Assembly (NCBI RefSeq): GCF_035046505.1
Contig: NC_089822.1
Coordinates: forward strand, 81,637,659-81,701,658
Direction of reading: 5' to 3'
DNA from: Tiliqua scincoides
Lineage: Eukaryota > Chordata > Lepidosauria > Squamata > Scincidae
DNA: 64,000 bases
Shown: positions 55,183-64,000 of the stretch, one piece after another
Layout of the letters: every line of letters begins with the position of its first letter
How positions within the stretch are numbered: the first letter of the stretch is position 1
The notes under the pieces: generated by a model
Databases searched by the model: none
The model's input: only the letters and a program-made list of their open reading frames with translations
What the model was told of the DNA's origin: nothing
Made by a program: the position numbers and the translations under genes

Positions 55183-55617
55183 AGGGCAGGAGGTCTGGTC
55201 TAGAGAGTAGAGCCTCCGTTAGCCTGAAGATAACATCAGGAGGTCGCCAGTTCGAGGACACCGGCAGCTTCCTGAAGGAATGAGAATGGCGAGACCTTGA
55301 AGCAGCTGACAAGCCCAGCTGAGTGATTCCACCTGCTCTTGGTGTGAGCAAGAAGCGTCTTGGCTGCCCTCCACGTGAGAGATGGAGCTACTTGTCAGCA
55401 TGCCTGGGAGAACTAGAGGCCAGAAGTGAGAACAAACCAGGAAGATCCATGCTGAAATGTTGTTGGTTCTTGAAAGAGAGAACCTCGATGATTGTAAAAA
55501 TCCCCTTGAGGGATTTAGAAACGCCTGCCTATGTAAACCGCCTTGAATAAAGTCAGAGGAGTAATCCGATGACCAGAAAGGCGGTATATAAATACCTAGT
55601 TATTATTATTATTATTA
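55183..55617 (+). mobile_element. tRNA-derived SINE, copy 2
   Basis: Same head, body and tail as the copy at 54355, in the same orientation about 830 bases away, ending in a TTA-rich run. Confidence 0.8.
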
Positions 55618-56402
55618 GTTTAGTGCCAGGATGGGAGATTTGTTACCTGCCCTGCCTATACTGTATGGGAGAGCTTGGAAGGCGAATGGGGGTCTCCGTG
55701 CTGCACATTCTCCAATCAAATTGCCATCCTTTATACTAGGCTTAAGAACCCCATCCTATCCTCACCCCCACCCCCGCTGGTGCAGCCAAGACACAAATGG
55801 GTGTGCAGTATTCAGTGGGGCAGATTGTGAGGTTTTGGAGAAGAAAGGGGATTTAAATGTTCCACAGTGGGTTTCCTTGGACACGTGTCGGCAAAATTGC
55901 AAGAGCAAGGACATAAAGGGGGCAGGGAGGCTAAAGAAAAGGGAATCTGGTGTGTGCCATCACCAGGGCCTCCAAGAGGAATTTTATCAGGGGTACAAAT
56001 TTACTTTTGAGCCTCTTCCCAAAAGGGTGGGGAGGGGTGAAACATAGCAGTGGAGAGTGACAAGAGGATGGGCAGAACAGGTTTGGGGAGGAAGCAAAAC
56101 AAGGCAGAAGAAGGGTGGCAACAGCCAGAAAAGTCTTTGGAGCCAAGGTCTACTGTGGTTCCCAATACAGATCCCAGGTCTAACTTCCTGCACAATGTTG
56201 GCAGCTAGCTACAATAATACAGAAAACCGAGCACACTACACACTCCTAAGTCTCTCCAAAATCTTCTAAATTTAGAGAATCATTGCAGAAAATTAGTATC
56301 ATTGTATTTAGGCTCACACTAGAATGGAAAGTGTCCTGTGAGGACCAAAACTCACTTCTGCAGCAGCTGTAGTCCCACAGCTGTGTCCCTGAGTTTCTAT
56401 AC

Positions 56403-56849
56403 CAGTGGTTCTTGCTTGTGTAACAATGCCCCATTCCCTTTAAGGGGCGGGAGCAGGGGGAAAGCAGCAAAGCAATCCCCAGGATCCCGCCCCTGTGGGG
56501 GAGGGGGGCTATTTTTGAACAAACCATACGTGCTCCCAGAGGGTGGGGGGAGCCCTGCGGAGCGCTTGCAGGGCTCCCCACGGCTTCTAAACAGTGAAAG
56601 TTCCAAGCGCGATGAACTGGAAATTCCACTTCCGGTTTAATTGCGCTTGGAACTTTCACTGTTTAGAAGCTGCTGGGAGCCCAGCAAGCGTTCTGCAGGG
56701 CTCCCCCACCCCCTGGACCCTGGGAGGAAGTATCATTTGTTCAAAGATAGCCCCCTCCCCCCTCCTGGGGATCGCTTTGCTGCCCCTGCCCGCGCTCCCG
56801 CAAAGACTTGCCCCAGGAGTAAATCTCCCAGGAAGTTTGAGAACCACTG
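56403..56849. mobile_element. Foldback hAT element
   Basis: Ends CAGTGGTTCTTG and TTTGAGAACCACTG are flanked by a perfect 8-base duplication TTCTATAC (56395-56402 and 56850-56857). The centre is a hairpin: GCTTCTAAACAGTGAAAGTT at 56582 pairs with AACTTTCACTGTTTAGAAGC at 56651, arms continuing into AAGCGC. Confidence 0.88.
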
Positions 56850-56937
56850 TTCTATACATTTCTTCATGTTCAGTGGGTCCACAAGCCAAAGAGTTTGCCA
56901 GAAGCAGGCCAGTTTCCTCCCAGATTTGACACTGTGG

Positions 56938-57118
56938 ACGCAGTCCAACCAGCTTTCCAGAACTGGCATAGCTGTGCCAGTGGGGCATGTGCTGCATCCT
57001 TCATTTGGGGGGGCAGTCAAGGAGACCTCCTCAAGGTAAGGCAATGTTTGTTCCCTTACTTCAGAACTGCATTGCCCTTACCTCGGTGCTGGAAAGTTGG
57101 TTAGGATTGTGCCCTTTG
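56938..57118. mobile_element. Diverged Harbinger-like MITE
   Basis: Shares GGCATAGC, GCATGTGCTGCATCCT, AATGTTTGTTCCCTTAC and GTGCTGGAAAG with the element at 25624. The ends are degraded. Confidence 0.55.
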
Positions 57119-57329
57119 TTAATTAAGGAGTGTCATATATGCATTCCTCAGTCCAGCAGATATGGGCTTGTGGCAGCAGCTGCCACTACATGCCAGAGAG
57201 TTTGGGTGAGATCAGTGTCCTATCATAATTTTCGAAGCCTGCCGACTACGCCAATTTGTCCTGTCCAAATATCTCAACTCCCTTCCAATGCCCGCTTTTT
57301 GGCTAATTAACACCCTCTTTATCTCTAGG

Positions 57330-58330
57330 AACAACAGCTGTGGTGTGCAAAGGAATGAACACAGAACTCCTTATCTACAGCAACTAACCAAATTTATTGC
57401 TATAAACACAGGCACTCCCTGCAAGTCCCCTTGTCCAGAGGCTTTCCCTCCCCAAAACTCCACTTAACTCAGTGGTTAAAGGTCTAAAGCCTCCAGTCCA
57501 AGTCCAATCCAATCTCCAAAGCACAGTCCAGTCTTCTGAGGCAGAGTCCCTCCTCTCCAGCAGTGTTCTCTCCAGCAGAGCATCTCCTCTAGCAGGGTCC
57601 TGGCAGTCCTGTCTTCTGTGTCCTCCAGCAGAGTCCTGGCAGTCCCCTTCTCCTGTAGTTCTGGGTCAGGCTTCCAGCCGGGTCAGCATCCTGCTCTGGT
57701 CAGCCTTTGCTTCTTCTGAAGCTGCCTTTTATCCTGCAGCCCCCTGTTGGGTCCAAATTCAGCTCAGCTGTGAGCTACCTTGTTAAGTCCAAATTAGGCT
57801 CAGCTGAGCCATCTCTTCAGTCCTTGTCCATTCAAAGTCCCATCAAGGTCAAATGAAGCTCAGGTGTCCAACCAGGTCTCCATTGGCCTTGATTGATTAC
57901 AGCTGTGGAGCCAGCCCTTCCCTTCCCAGGACTGTCAACCAGCCATCAAAACAGGGAATTGCTGTCAACACCACATCATCCACCTGATGATCTTCTGATC
58001 TTCCATTATAATCAGAAAATGTAAGATCCCAGGATATTTCTAGGCCCCCTCCTTTGGCTTCTGGGCCTCCCTGGGCCCAGGTACAAATTACCCCCGTCTC
58101 ATGGGCCCTTGCCATCACCTCCAGATTCATCCTCTCCTGCAGCTTCGCTCCCAGTTTTGCCCACCTCTGTTTTACCTGTTCCAGCAGGTATAGGCAGTTC
58201 TGACAATGAACTAGGAGCACTGATACCTCACACAGCAGCGCTCCCAGAATGGCTGCTGATGGAGTGCTACATGCTCCACTACCCACTGTCACAAAAGGCT
58301 GCTCTTGACAACCCAATCCTCAGTAGGGTT
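57330..58330. other. Unclassified block, possibly an old LTR remnant
   Basis: Many CCAGCAGAGTCC-type short repeats lie in 57530-57670. The composition and layout resemble an LTR-type end region, but no diagnostic part is visible. If it is such an element, it is a broken fossil. Confidence 0.25.
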
Positions 58331-59081
58331 GGTCTGTAAGTTTATTGGGGCTCTACTCTCTTTCCAGATGGGAGTGCCCTTGGCAGGTGGCAATCAATTT
58401 GGGGTGGCAATCAATCAAACCCCATGCTTCCTCCTAGCCTAAGAAATCCCCCTCAGTGCACTTCTGGCTTGAAGGGGATAACGGCTTTTACAAACTTGTA
58501 ACATCTGGAGGGGGGGGTTTCAGGAACTCGCATGTCCATCCCTGGACTCTGATCCTCCACTCCAGGATACTGTGAACTGTCCAGAGCTCAAGTAGGACAA
58601 TGCCTTCCTTTGGAATTTTCTTTTTTGATGTTCAGTGGATGCTGTACTGAGCCACAGCCTCAATATCCTGTGGCTCCTGCAAAGCTATGAGCCTGTTCAG
58701 ATGGTTTTGGTTTTGATTTCTTTCTTTCTTTCTTTTTTTAATTACCAAGGAATGTTGTTTGTGTCCTTGGAGATTTCCCTGAATATGCAGAAACCCACCC
58801 CCTGCTGTAGGTGGTCCCATTTCACAGCCCTACTGATTGGCTTGGCAGAACCAAGTTTGCAATTAGTATAGGGTTCTTGAAAGGATGCAGGTGGACTCAA
58901 TTAAAACATAATATATTTTTGGGAACATGCCTTGAGTTTTAGCTGCATCTGTTTCTTCTTCATTGAGGGTGAAGCTCATGCAGTTCAATTTTCATTTTCT
59001 GCAACTGTCCATTTATGACCCCTCCCCATTTGTTGAGTGTGATGATGGAGGCTGGCAATGTCAATATCATGTTGATGGATG

Positions 59082-59492
59082 CCCTGGGGATAAAATTATG
59101 CATGGGATGAATAGAGGGAAGTTATGTTCCCTCTCACACAACATCAGAACCAGGGAACATCAGAACCAGGGAAGCTTTAGAACATAAATATTTCTTTACT
59201 GAGCACATAAATCTATGGAACTCCTTGCTACAGGATATTGTGATGACACCTAGCCTAGATGTCTTTGAAAGGGAATTGGAAAGATTTATGGAGGAAAAGT
59301 CCATCACATAATACAAACCTGCAACTTCCAGGTCTTAGAAGTAGCCTATGGTATTCAGATGTACCATAGGCTGCCAGAGATAGATACAAGGGAAGGGCAA
59401 CAGGAAACAGGCACGAGTTCTGGTTGGCCACTGTGAGATACTGTAAGTTGGAGTAAATGGGCTCGTGGCCTGATCCAACAGGGTGTTTTTTA
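59082..59492 (+). mobile_element. CR1/L2 LINE 3' fragment, old
   Basis: CTATGGAACTCCTTGCTACA, CCTAGCCTAGATGTCTTTGA and GCCTGATCCAACAGGGTG follow the order in copy A, with many changes. Confidence 0.75.
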
Positions 59493-61689
59493 TATTCGAG
59501 TTCTGAATTTCAAATACTCAGCTTAAATTTCAAATTCAAAATCCAAATTTTTAAGTTCAAAATTTCCACTTCTTCAGTTCTGATTAAAGGGACAGCCTAA
59601 GGTTTGCATTTTGTGTGCATAGACACATGCCCCAAAAACACAATTAGAGAGCGCACATTAGAGAGAGCAGGAGTATACACTGATTGATGATTCATGGAGC
59701 GAGCCCCACTTTGAGGTGATTCCAGGTAGAGTTGAGTTTTGGAAGTGACTTGACTCAGAATTCCTTTTTCTACACAAACCTTTATTCATACAATCCTTTT
59801 GTTCACTGTGTATATCAGTTCAAGGAGCAACAAAACAGTTCATATAAAAATACAAGTGAAATAAATACATTTATGAAAATATAAATAATCCATTTTAAAA
59901 CATGTCAGTAACAAATATCCTTACAGCGCAATAAGAAAATAAATAGTAACAGTGCAATATTAAGTGACCACTTGCTCAATTCTACAGAACATCTTGGCTG
60001 GTTTCCACCCACAGTACATTCTTTAAACATAACTGGCTGAAGATTCTGGTTGGATTCAGTTGACTGAGATAATGCAATTGAAGATGGACACAACTTACTT
60101 ATAAACACTTTGACTGTTCCCTTTAAAAATAAATTGTTGGACGGAGTGTGTCCTTCTCTAGGATCAGTTCTGCCTGCAGACCTTTAGAAATTCGAATCAA
60201 GTGAATTTTCCCAGTCAAATGCTCCTCCTGGAGATCCCCCTGCTGGTGAAATTTGACCTAGAAGTGATCCTTCCTCAGCTTTGGGTAGCTTGCATGAGAT
60301 TTCGCTATCCAATAGGAAGCATGTAGTTCTTGGTTCTCAGAGACTTTCAGGGTTGCTGTTGGAAAACACGCGCGTGCGCGCGCATACACACACACAGAGG
60401 TTTTGATCCTTTCCCTATCTGTGTTTTGTTGATGTCAGGTATTCCAGTTAGCCAGCACCTGAATCAGAAAATCTGATCAAGGAACATATGCAGACAACAG
60501 GACTGTTATAAACCAATTTGGCAGATTGACTTTTCCTTGATAAAAAGAAGCAGAAGCAACCATGGGTGAGAGTCCAGGAGGAGACTGGATGTTGTTCACA
60601 TGGTTCCAGGGTTTGATCACGTGGCTGGAACACAAATGAAACAATTATTAACTATATTGTCCACATTTATACTTATTGGTTTATATGCTGGTGAACTGAA
60701 AATCAGGAAAGCTCAAATCTATGCATCATTGACAGGGCACACATTCTACTGGATCATGTCCTCTGTAGTGGGCAGGAATAGAGACAGAGACCCCTCTCAC
60801 TCCCCTGTGAAGCATCCTGTGGGCCATTTTGTCCATTCAGCTGCTATCCCAAACCAATATAATAAACCATGGTCAACTTTTTTCTTCTTCTTTTTAACAA
60901 GGCATCTGTGCTAGTGGTGATCACAACTCCTTGGCTGTCAGCGGTTTGGAGAAACACTTTTATTCAGAGGCTAGAGCCTACATCCCCTCTGGTAAATGTT
61001 TAAAAGTTACATTGTTACTTGTGGCTCCCTGCTGATAACCTATAAGTGCTGACAAGGTAGCTTGTCAGTCCTGTGTGATTAGAATGAAACAATTCATTCT
61101 ATGGCAGATTCATATGGCTCCTGTATTCATATGGCAGAAAGACAGCCAAAGGCTGGAAAGAGACAGATCAATGTCTACACATGCTATTTAATGTAATTGG
61201 TCAGTAGTTCTATTAGCCAATGGGCCTTAGACCTTGAGAGGTGTCCCAAATTCAATGGCTGGTGAGATCAATGCCAGTGAGTACATAAACTCAGGCAAAG
61301 CCTTTGTATGGGGCAGACATGACAGGCAAAGTCAAACAAACAGGACCTGAGGAGGAAGGCAGGACTGAAGTCCTGAAGAATGAATGAAGCTGAGGAGGGA
61401 GAAGATGACCTGGAATAAAAATGCTTAAAATGTGTAGCACTTTCTGAAATATACGTACATTATGCTACACGCACATTGTCTTGATGTAGGGATGTCCTTT
61501 CAAGAAGCTCTGTAAAGTATGCACTGTACTGTTACCCTCATCTTGGTGCTGGAGAGTTGAGGCTCAGATTTGCCCATGGTCACCTAGTGACTTCCTGGCC
61601 GAGGAGAGAGGTCAGACCTGGGAGGTTCTGATTTGCAGCTCAGATTTGGCTATTTTTCTGTATTTTTTGTCTCTTTTAACATAAAAGAT
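59493..61689. other. Intergenic, no gene; MIR/L2-like end at right
   Basis: A CG/CA alternating tract lies at 60366-60397. An old MIR/L2-like stretch lies at about 61410-61640 (GAGGCTCAGATTTGCCCATG, GTCACCTAGTGACTT). The rest is unassigned. Confidence 0.45.
60366..60397. repeat. Alternating CG/CA tract
   Basis: CACGCGCGTGCGCGCGCATA then CACACACACA; purine-pyrimidine alternation throughout, able to form left-handed DNA. Confidence 0.85.
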
Positions 61690-61701
61690 AAAAGTGCAGT
61701 G

Positions 61702-61851
61702 GCAGCAACTGTTACCCTGCACATGCCCAATCTTTCTTGGAAGCTAAGCCGGGTCAGGCCTGGTTAGTACTTGGATGGGAGACCGCCTGGGAATACCGGG
61801 TGCTGTAGGCTTATACCATAGTCTTTCGAGACTGAAGGTTGCCAACCATCC
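61702..61851 (+). mobile_element. 5S-rRNA-derived SINE, copy 3
   Basis: The 5S-like body (61702-61812) has GGAAGCTAAGC, GGCCTGGTTAGTACTTGG and GGGTGCTGTAGGCTT. It is followed by a 39-base tail ending GAAGGTTGCCAACCATC. It is flanked by a 12-base direct repeat AAAAGTGCAGTG (61690-61701 and 61852-61863). Confidence 0.9.
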
Positions 61852-62252
61852 AAAAGTGCAGTGCCTGATGATACCTTGGGCACTGTAAGTAGCTAAGCAC
61901 TAGTGAATGTTTCTAGCTAGATTACAGTCAGGGCAATGATTTTCTTTTATCTCTTTCCCATCCAGCCAGCTTGCAAACTTCATCTTAGCAAAGTGAAGGG
62001 GGGGGAGGGGCTGTGACTTTCAAGTAGCATGGCAGCTCCACCTGCTGGTTGCTGTATCCATTTGACCAACCTTTTCTTTATGCTTTCCAACCAGATCCAG
62101 GCATTTTCTGTCTGCTTGTACTTTTATGACCCACCTTTCTTTCCCCATTTTGTTTGATTCCTTTTCTTTTGGATTCTTAATAAGCTAGTTATATTTTGTC
62201 CCTTTTTTTGACTAGTCCATGTTCACAGCTAATTCAGTGGGTTGTCCTAGGG

Positions 62253-62592
62253 CAGGGGTGTCAAACATAAGGCCCGGGGGCCGGATGCGGCCTGCGGAAG
62301 CTTTTTATCCAGCCCTCAGGCTCTCAGCTGCTGAGCCATGCTGAGATGTTACTGCTGAAAGGGCAGCCCACTTGGAAATTGAGCTCTCCCATATCTTGAA
62401 ATATGATCAAGATTTGTATATTTTCTCTTCTGTCATTTGCAGCGAATGAGTTCCCAAGTGAGAAAAAAGTGCTTATTTTTGGTCATGACCTGTTTAATGA
62501 CATCACTTCCTGCCTAATGACATCACTTTTGGCCCTCAGTGAGCATCATGAATGCTATTTGGCCCTCTATATGAAATGAGTTTGACATCCTG
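62253..62592. mobile_element. Non-autonomous hAT element (CAGGGGTGTC family)
   Basis: Starts CAGGGGTGTCAAAC, ends TTTGACATCCTG, flanked by a perfect 8-base duplication TCCTAGGG (62245-62252 and 62593-62600). Confidence 0.9.
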
Positions 62593-63022
62593 TCCTAGGG
62601 GATGTGTTCCCCAGATGACCCATCTCTTCCTGGTTCTGGTAACCTGGGATAGTGGCAGCAGATATAAACTACCAAAGTTTCCCCCTGTCCAGCTGATGGT
62701 CCATGAAAGGGAAAGCGGGGAGCAGGAAGGGGTGCAGACATGCTGCAACTAGACACTACTCCCCTTGGTCGGCTTGCCTCCTCCCTGGGAGTCTCTGTCC
62801 CTGACAGCCACCATCCAGGCCAGTTCTGCAACTTGGTCAGGTTTCTGAACCTTCATCAGCTGAGTGCCCTGACCTGAAAGGACTGTATGAACAGATCTAA
62901 CCAGGCTGTGTATATTTAAGTTCTGAAAATTCCAACTGGGATAAATAGTTTAGAAACAGAAATATTGGGTGTTATTCTTTAAAAGGGGTGGGACCTAATC
63001 CAAAAGTATTGGAACCCTTAAT

Positions 63023-63330
63023 TCAGTGGTTCTCAAACCTTTTAGCACTGGGATCCACTTTTTAGAATGACAATCTGCTGGGACCCACCAGAAGTGATGT
63101 CATTAATCTGGAAATGATGTCATGGCCAGAAATGACATCATCAGCAGGAAAATTTTTTAATACACCCATATGACAAAATCAAATCTGATTAAGTAAACAA
63201 ATCAAAAGTTCCTGGTAAGCGTAAGTTTACAAATTTATTTGAAATAAAGAAAAACCCTCCCAAGTAGCTGCTGATCTGTTGAAGAAAAGTCCCCAAATAT
63301 CCCAAAGGCTGCAATCCTATCCAATTAAGA
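63023..63330. mobile_element. hAT element in the interferon 3' flank
   Basis: Starts CAGTGGTTCTCAAACC with TTTAGAATGACAATCTGC and AGAAGTGATGTCATTA inside. The right end is not clear, and it overlaps the probable interferon 3' UTR. Confidence 0.55.
63234..63239 (-). terminator. Possible poly(A) signal of the interferon gene
   Basis: AATAAA on the minus strand about 150 bases after the interferon stop codon. A hAT-like repeat occupies this region too, so the signal may come from the repeat. Confidence 0.4.
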
Positions 63331-63391
63331 ATCAGCATACCTATCTTTGGATTTCTCCCTTGAAATGTATTTCACTGTGCTTACCTTACTT

Positions 63392-63946
63392 TTAATCCTG
63401 AAGCTTGTTCAGCAGCTGATCAAGTCCCACGAAACAGCTCTTCCACGTTTCTTGTCGCACTGCCTCCCAAGCGCACAGGCTGTATTTTTTGTCTTTCAGG
63501 TAGGTATGGATTCTTCGGAAGTAGGCCAGCAGGCTTAGTTTTACACGTGGATCTTTAAAACTGGCCTCCTTGCCAGTTGCTGCAGTACAGCACCTCTTCC
63601 ATTGCACACTTTGTTGGTACAGGGCCTCCTGAAGCTGGGCCGTGACTCTCACGTTCCAGTCTGCTTGGGTGAAATTCTGCTGAAATATTTTGGAGATCTG
63701 CTCCAGAATGAACATCATTGCGGTTCTTCCATCCTCCTTACTGGACCTCAGCAGTTTTTTCATGGGGAAGACAAAGTTGGGTATTTCATAAGGACACTCT
63801 TGAGGCAGCTCTGGCTTTCCCATTTCTTTCAGCAGCTCTCGGCTTCTCTTGTTCTCATTCTCCTGATTTTGCACAATCCGATCACATTTCAGAGTGATGA
63901 CTCCCGATGCCAGCAGACAAAGAAGGCAAACTCTCTCCAGGGCCAT
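63392..63946 (-). CDS. Type I interferon, intronless, complete
   Basis: A single 184-codon frame encodes a secreted class II helical cytokine that signals through the IFNAR receptor. Residues 1-20 form a signal peptide (MALERVCLLCLLASGVITLK) with mature Cys1 at residue 21. The interferon alpha/beta signature is matched at residues 142-160, from YFRRIHTYL to CAW. Cysteines at mature positions 1, 31, 99 or 100 and 138 suit the two classic disulfides; extra cysteines are at 7 and 10 (signal), the second of the 119/120 pair, and 171. One N-glycosylation site, NFT, is at residue 91. It has no intron, as in other amniote type I interferons, and lies beyond HACD4 as expected. A finer name is not assigned because reptile interferon subtypes do not map one-to-one to mammalian ones. 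Confidence 0.96.
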   Translation of the reverse strand: MALERVCLLCLLASGVITLKCDRIVQNQENENKRSRELLKEMGKPELPQECPYEIPNFVFPMKKLLRSSKEDGRTAMMFILEQISKIFQQNFTQADWNVRVTAQLQEALYQQSVQWKRCCTAATGKEASFKDPRVKLSLLAYFRRIHTYLKDKKYSLCAWEAVRQETWKSCFVGLDQLLNKLQD

Positions 63947-64000
63947 AGTGGTGGCTTCCTTTAGGTGGTTCGGATGGAGGCTTTGAAAGACTGGAGCTTC

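Noticed and set aside
57897-58316. 139-codon minus-strand open frame
   Set aside because: It has no recognisable domain and lies in an unclassified repeat-like block.
61702-61851. A functional 5S rRNA gene
   Set aside because: The body has several changes from vertebrate 5S, is followed by a SINE tail in place of a T-run terminator, and is flanked by target duplications.
1-64000. CRISPR arrays, operons, bacterial promoters
   Set aside because: Introns, LINEs, hAT elements and an interferon show this is vertebrate nuclear DNA; no regularly spaced direct repeats of CRISPR type occur.

Overview
The window is nuclear DNA from a vertebrate, almost certainly a squamate reptile. It carries three spliced or intronless host genes in the order FOCAD (+), HACD4 (-), type I interferon (-), which is the conserved amniote order seen on human 9p21. 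These genes sit in a dense background of CR1/L2-type LINEs, many short non-autonomous hAT elements with 8-base target duplications, tRNA-derived SINEs and a 5S-rRNA-derived SINE. That repeat mix is typical of lizards and snakes. No bacterial, phage or plasmid feature and no CRISPR array is present.

Layout. About 1-4,040 is intron of FOCAD with old repeats. From 4,041 to 31,944 lie the last 16 coding exons of FOCAD, encoding the C-terminal 665 residues and the stop; every splice junction keeps phase. From 31,945 to 35,302 is the tail-to-tail interval between FOCAD and HACD4. From 35,303 to 48,543 lie coding exons 7 to 2 of HACD4 on the minus strand, and a CpG-rich block at about 50,940-51,580 is its likely promoter and first exon. 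From about 52,000 to 63,390 there is repeat-filled intergenic DNA. At 63,392-63,946 (-) is a complete intronless type I interferon; its promoter runs off the right edge of the window.

Function. FOCAD is a large focal-adhesion and cytoplasmic protein that in humans supports the SKI mRNA-surveillance complex. HACD4 is an ER membrane 3-hydroxyacyl-CoA dehydratase-family protein. The interferon is a secreted antiviral cytokine. Known biology does not tie the three into one pathway; their linkage is shared ancestry of the interferon locus.

The repeats are the most unusual part. Three copies of a 5S-rRNA-derived SINE share a common tail, two of them with clear target duplications. A near-perfect inverted repeat of about 100-base arms lies in a HACD4 intron. 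A LINE carrying a nested hAT element lies within tens of bases of a FOCAD splice acceptor, and another hAT starts 24 bases after a FOCAD splice donor. All coordinates and alignments were read by eye, so repeat boundaries without target duplications are approximate.
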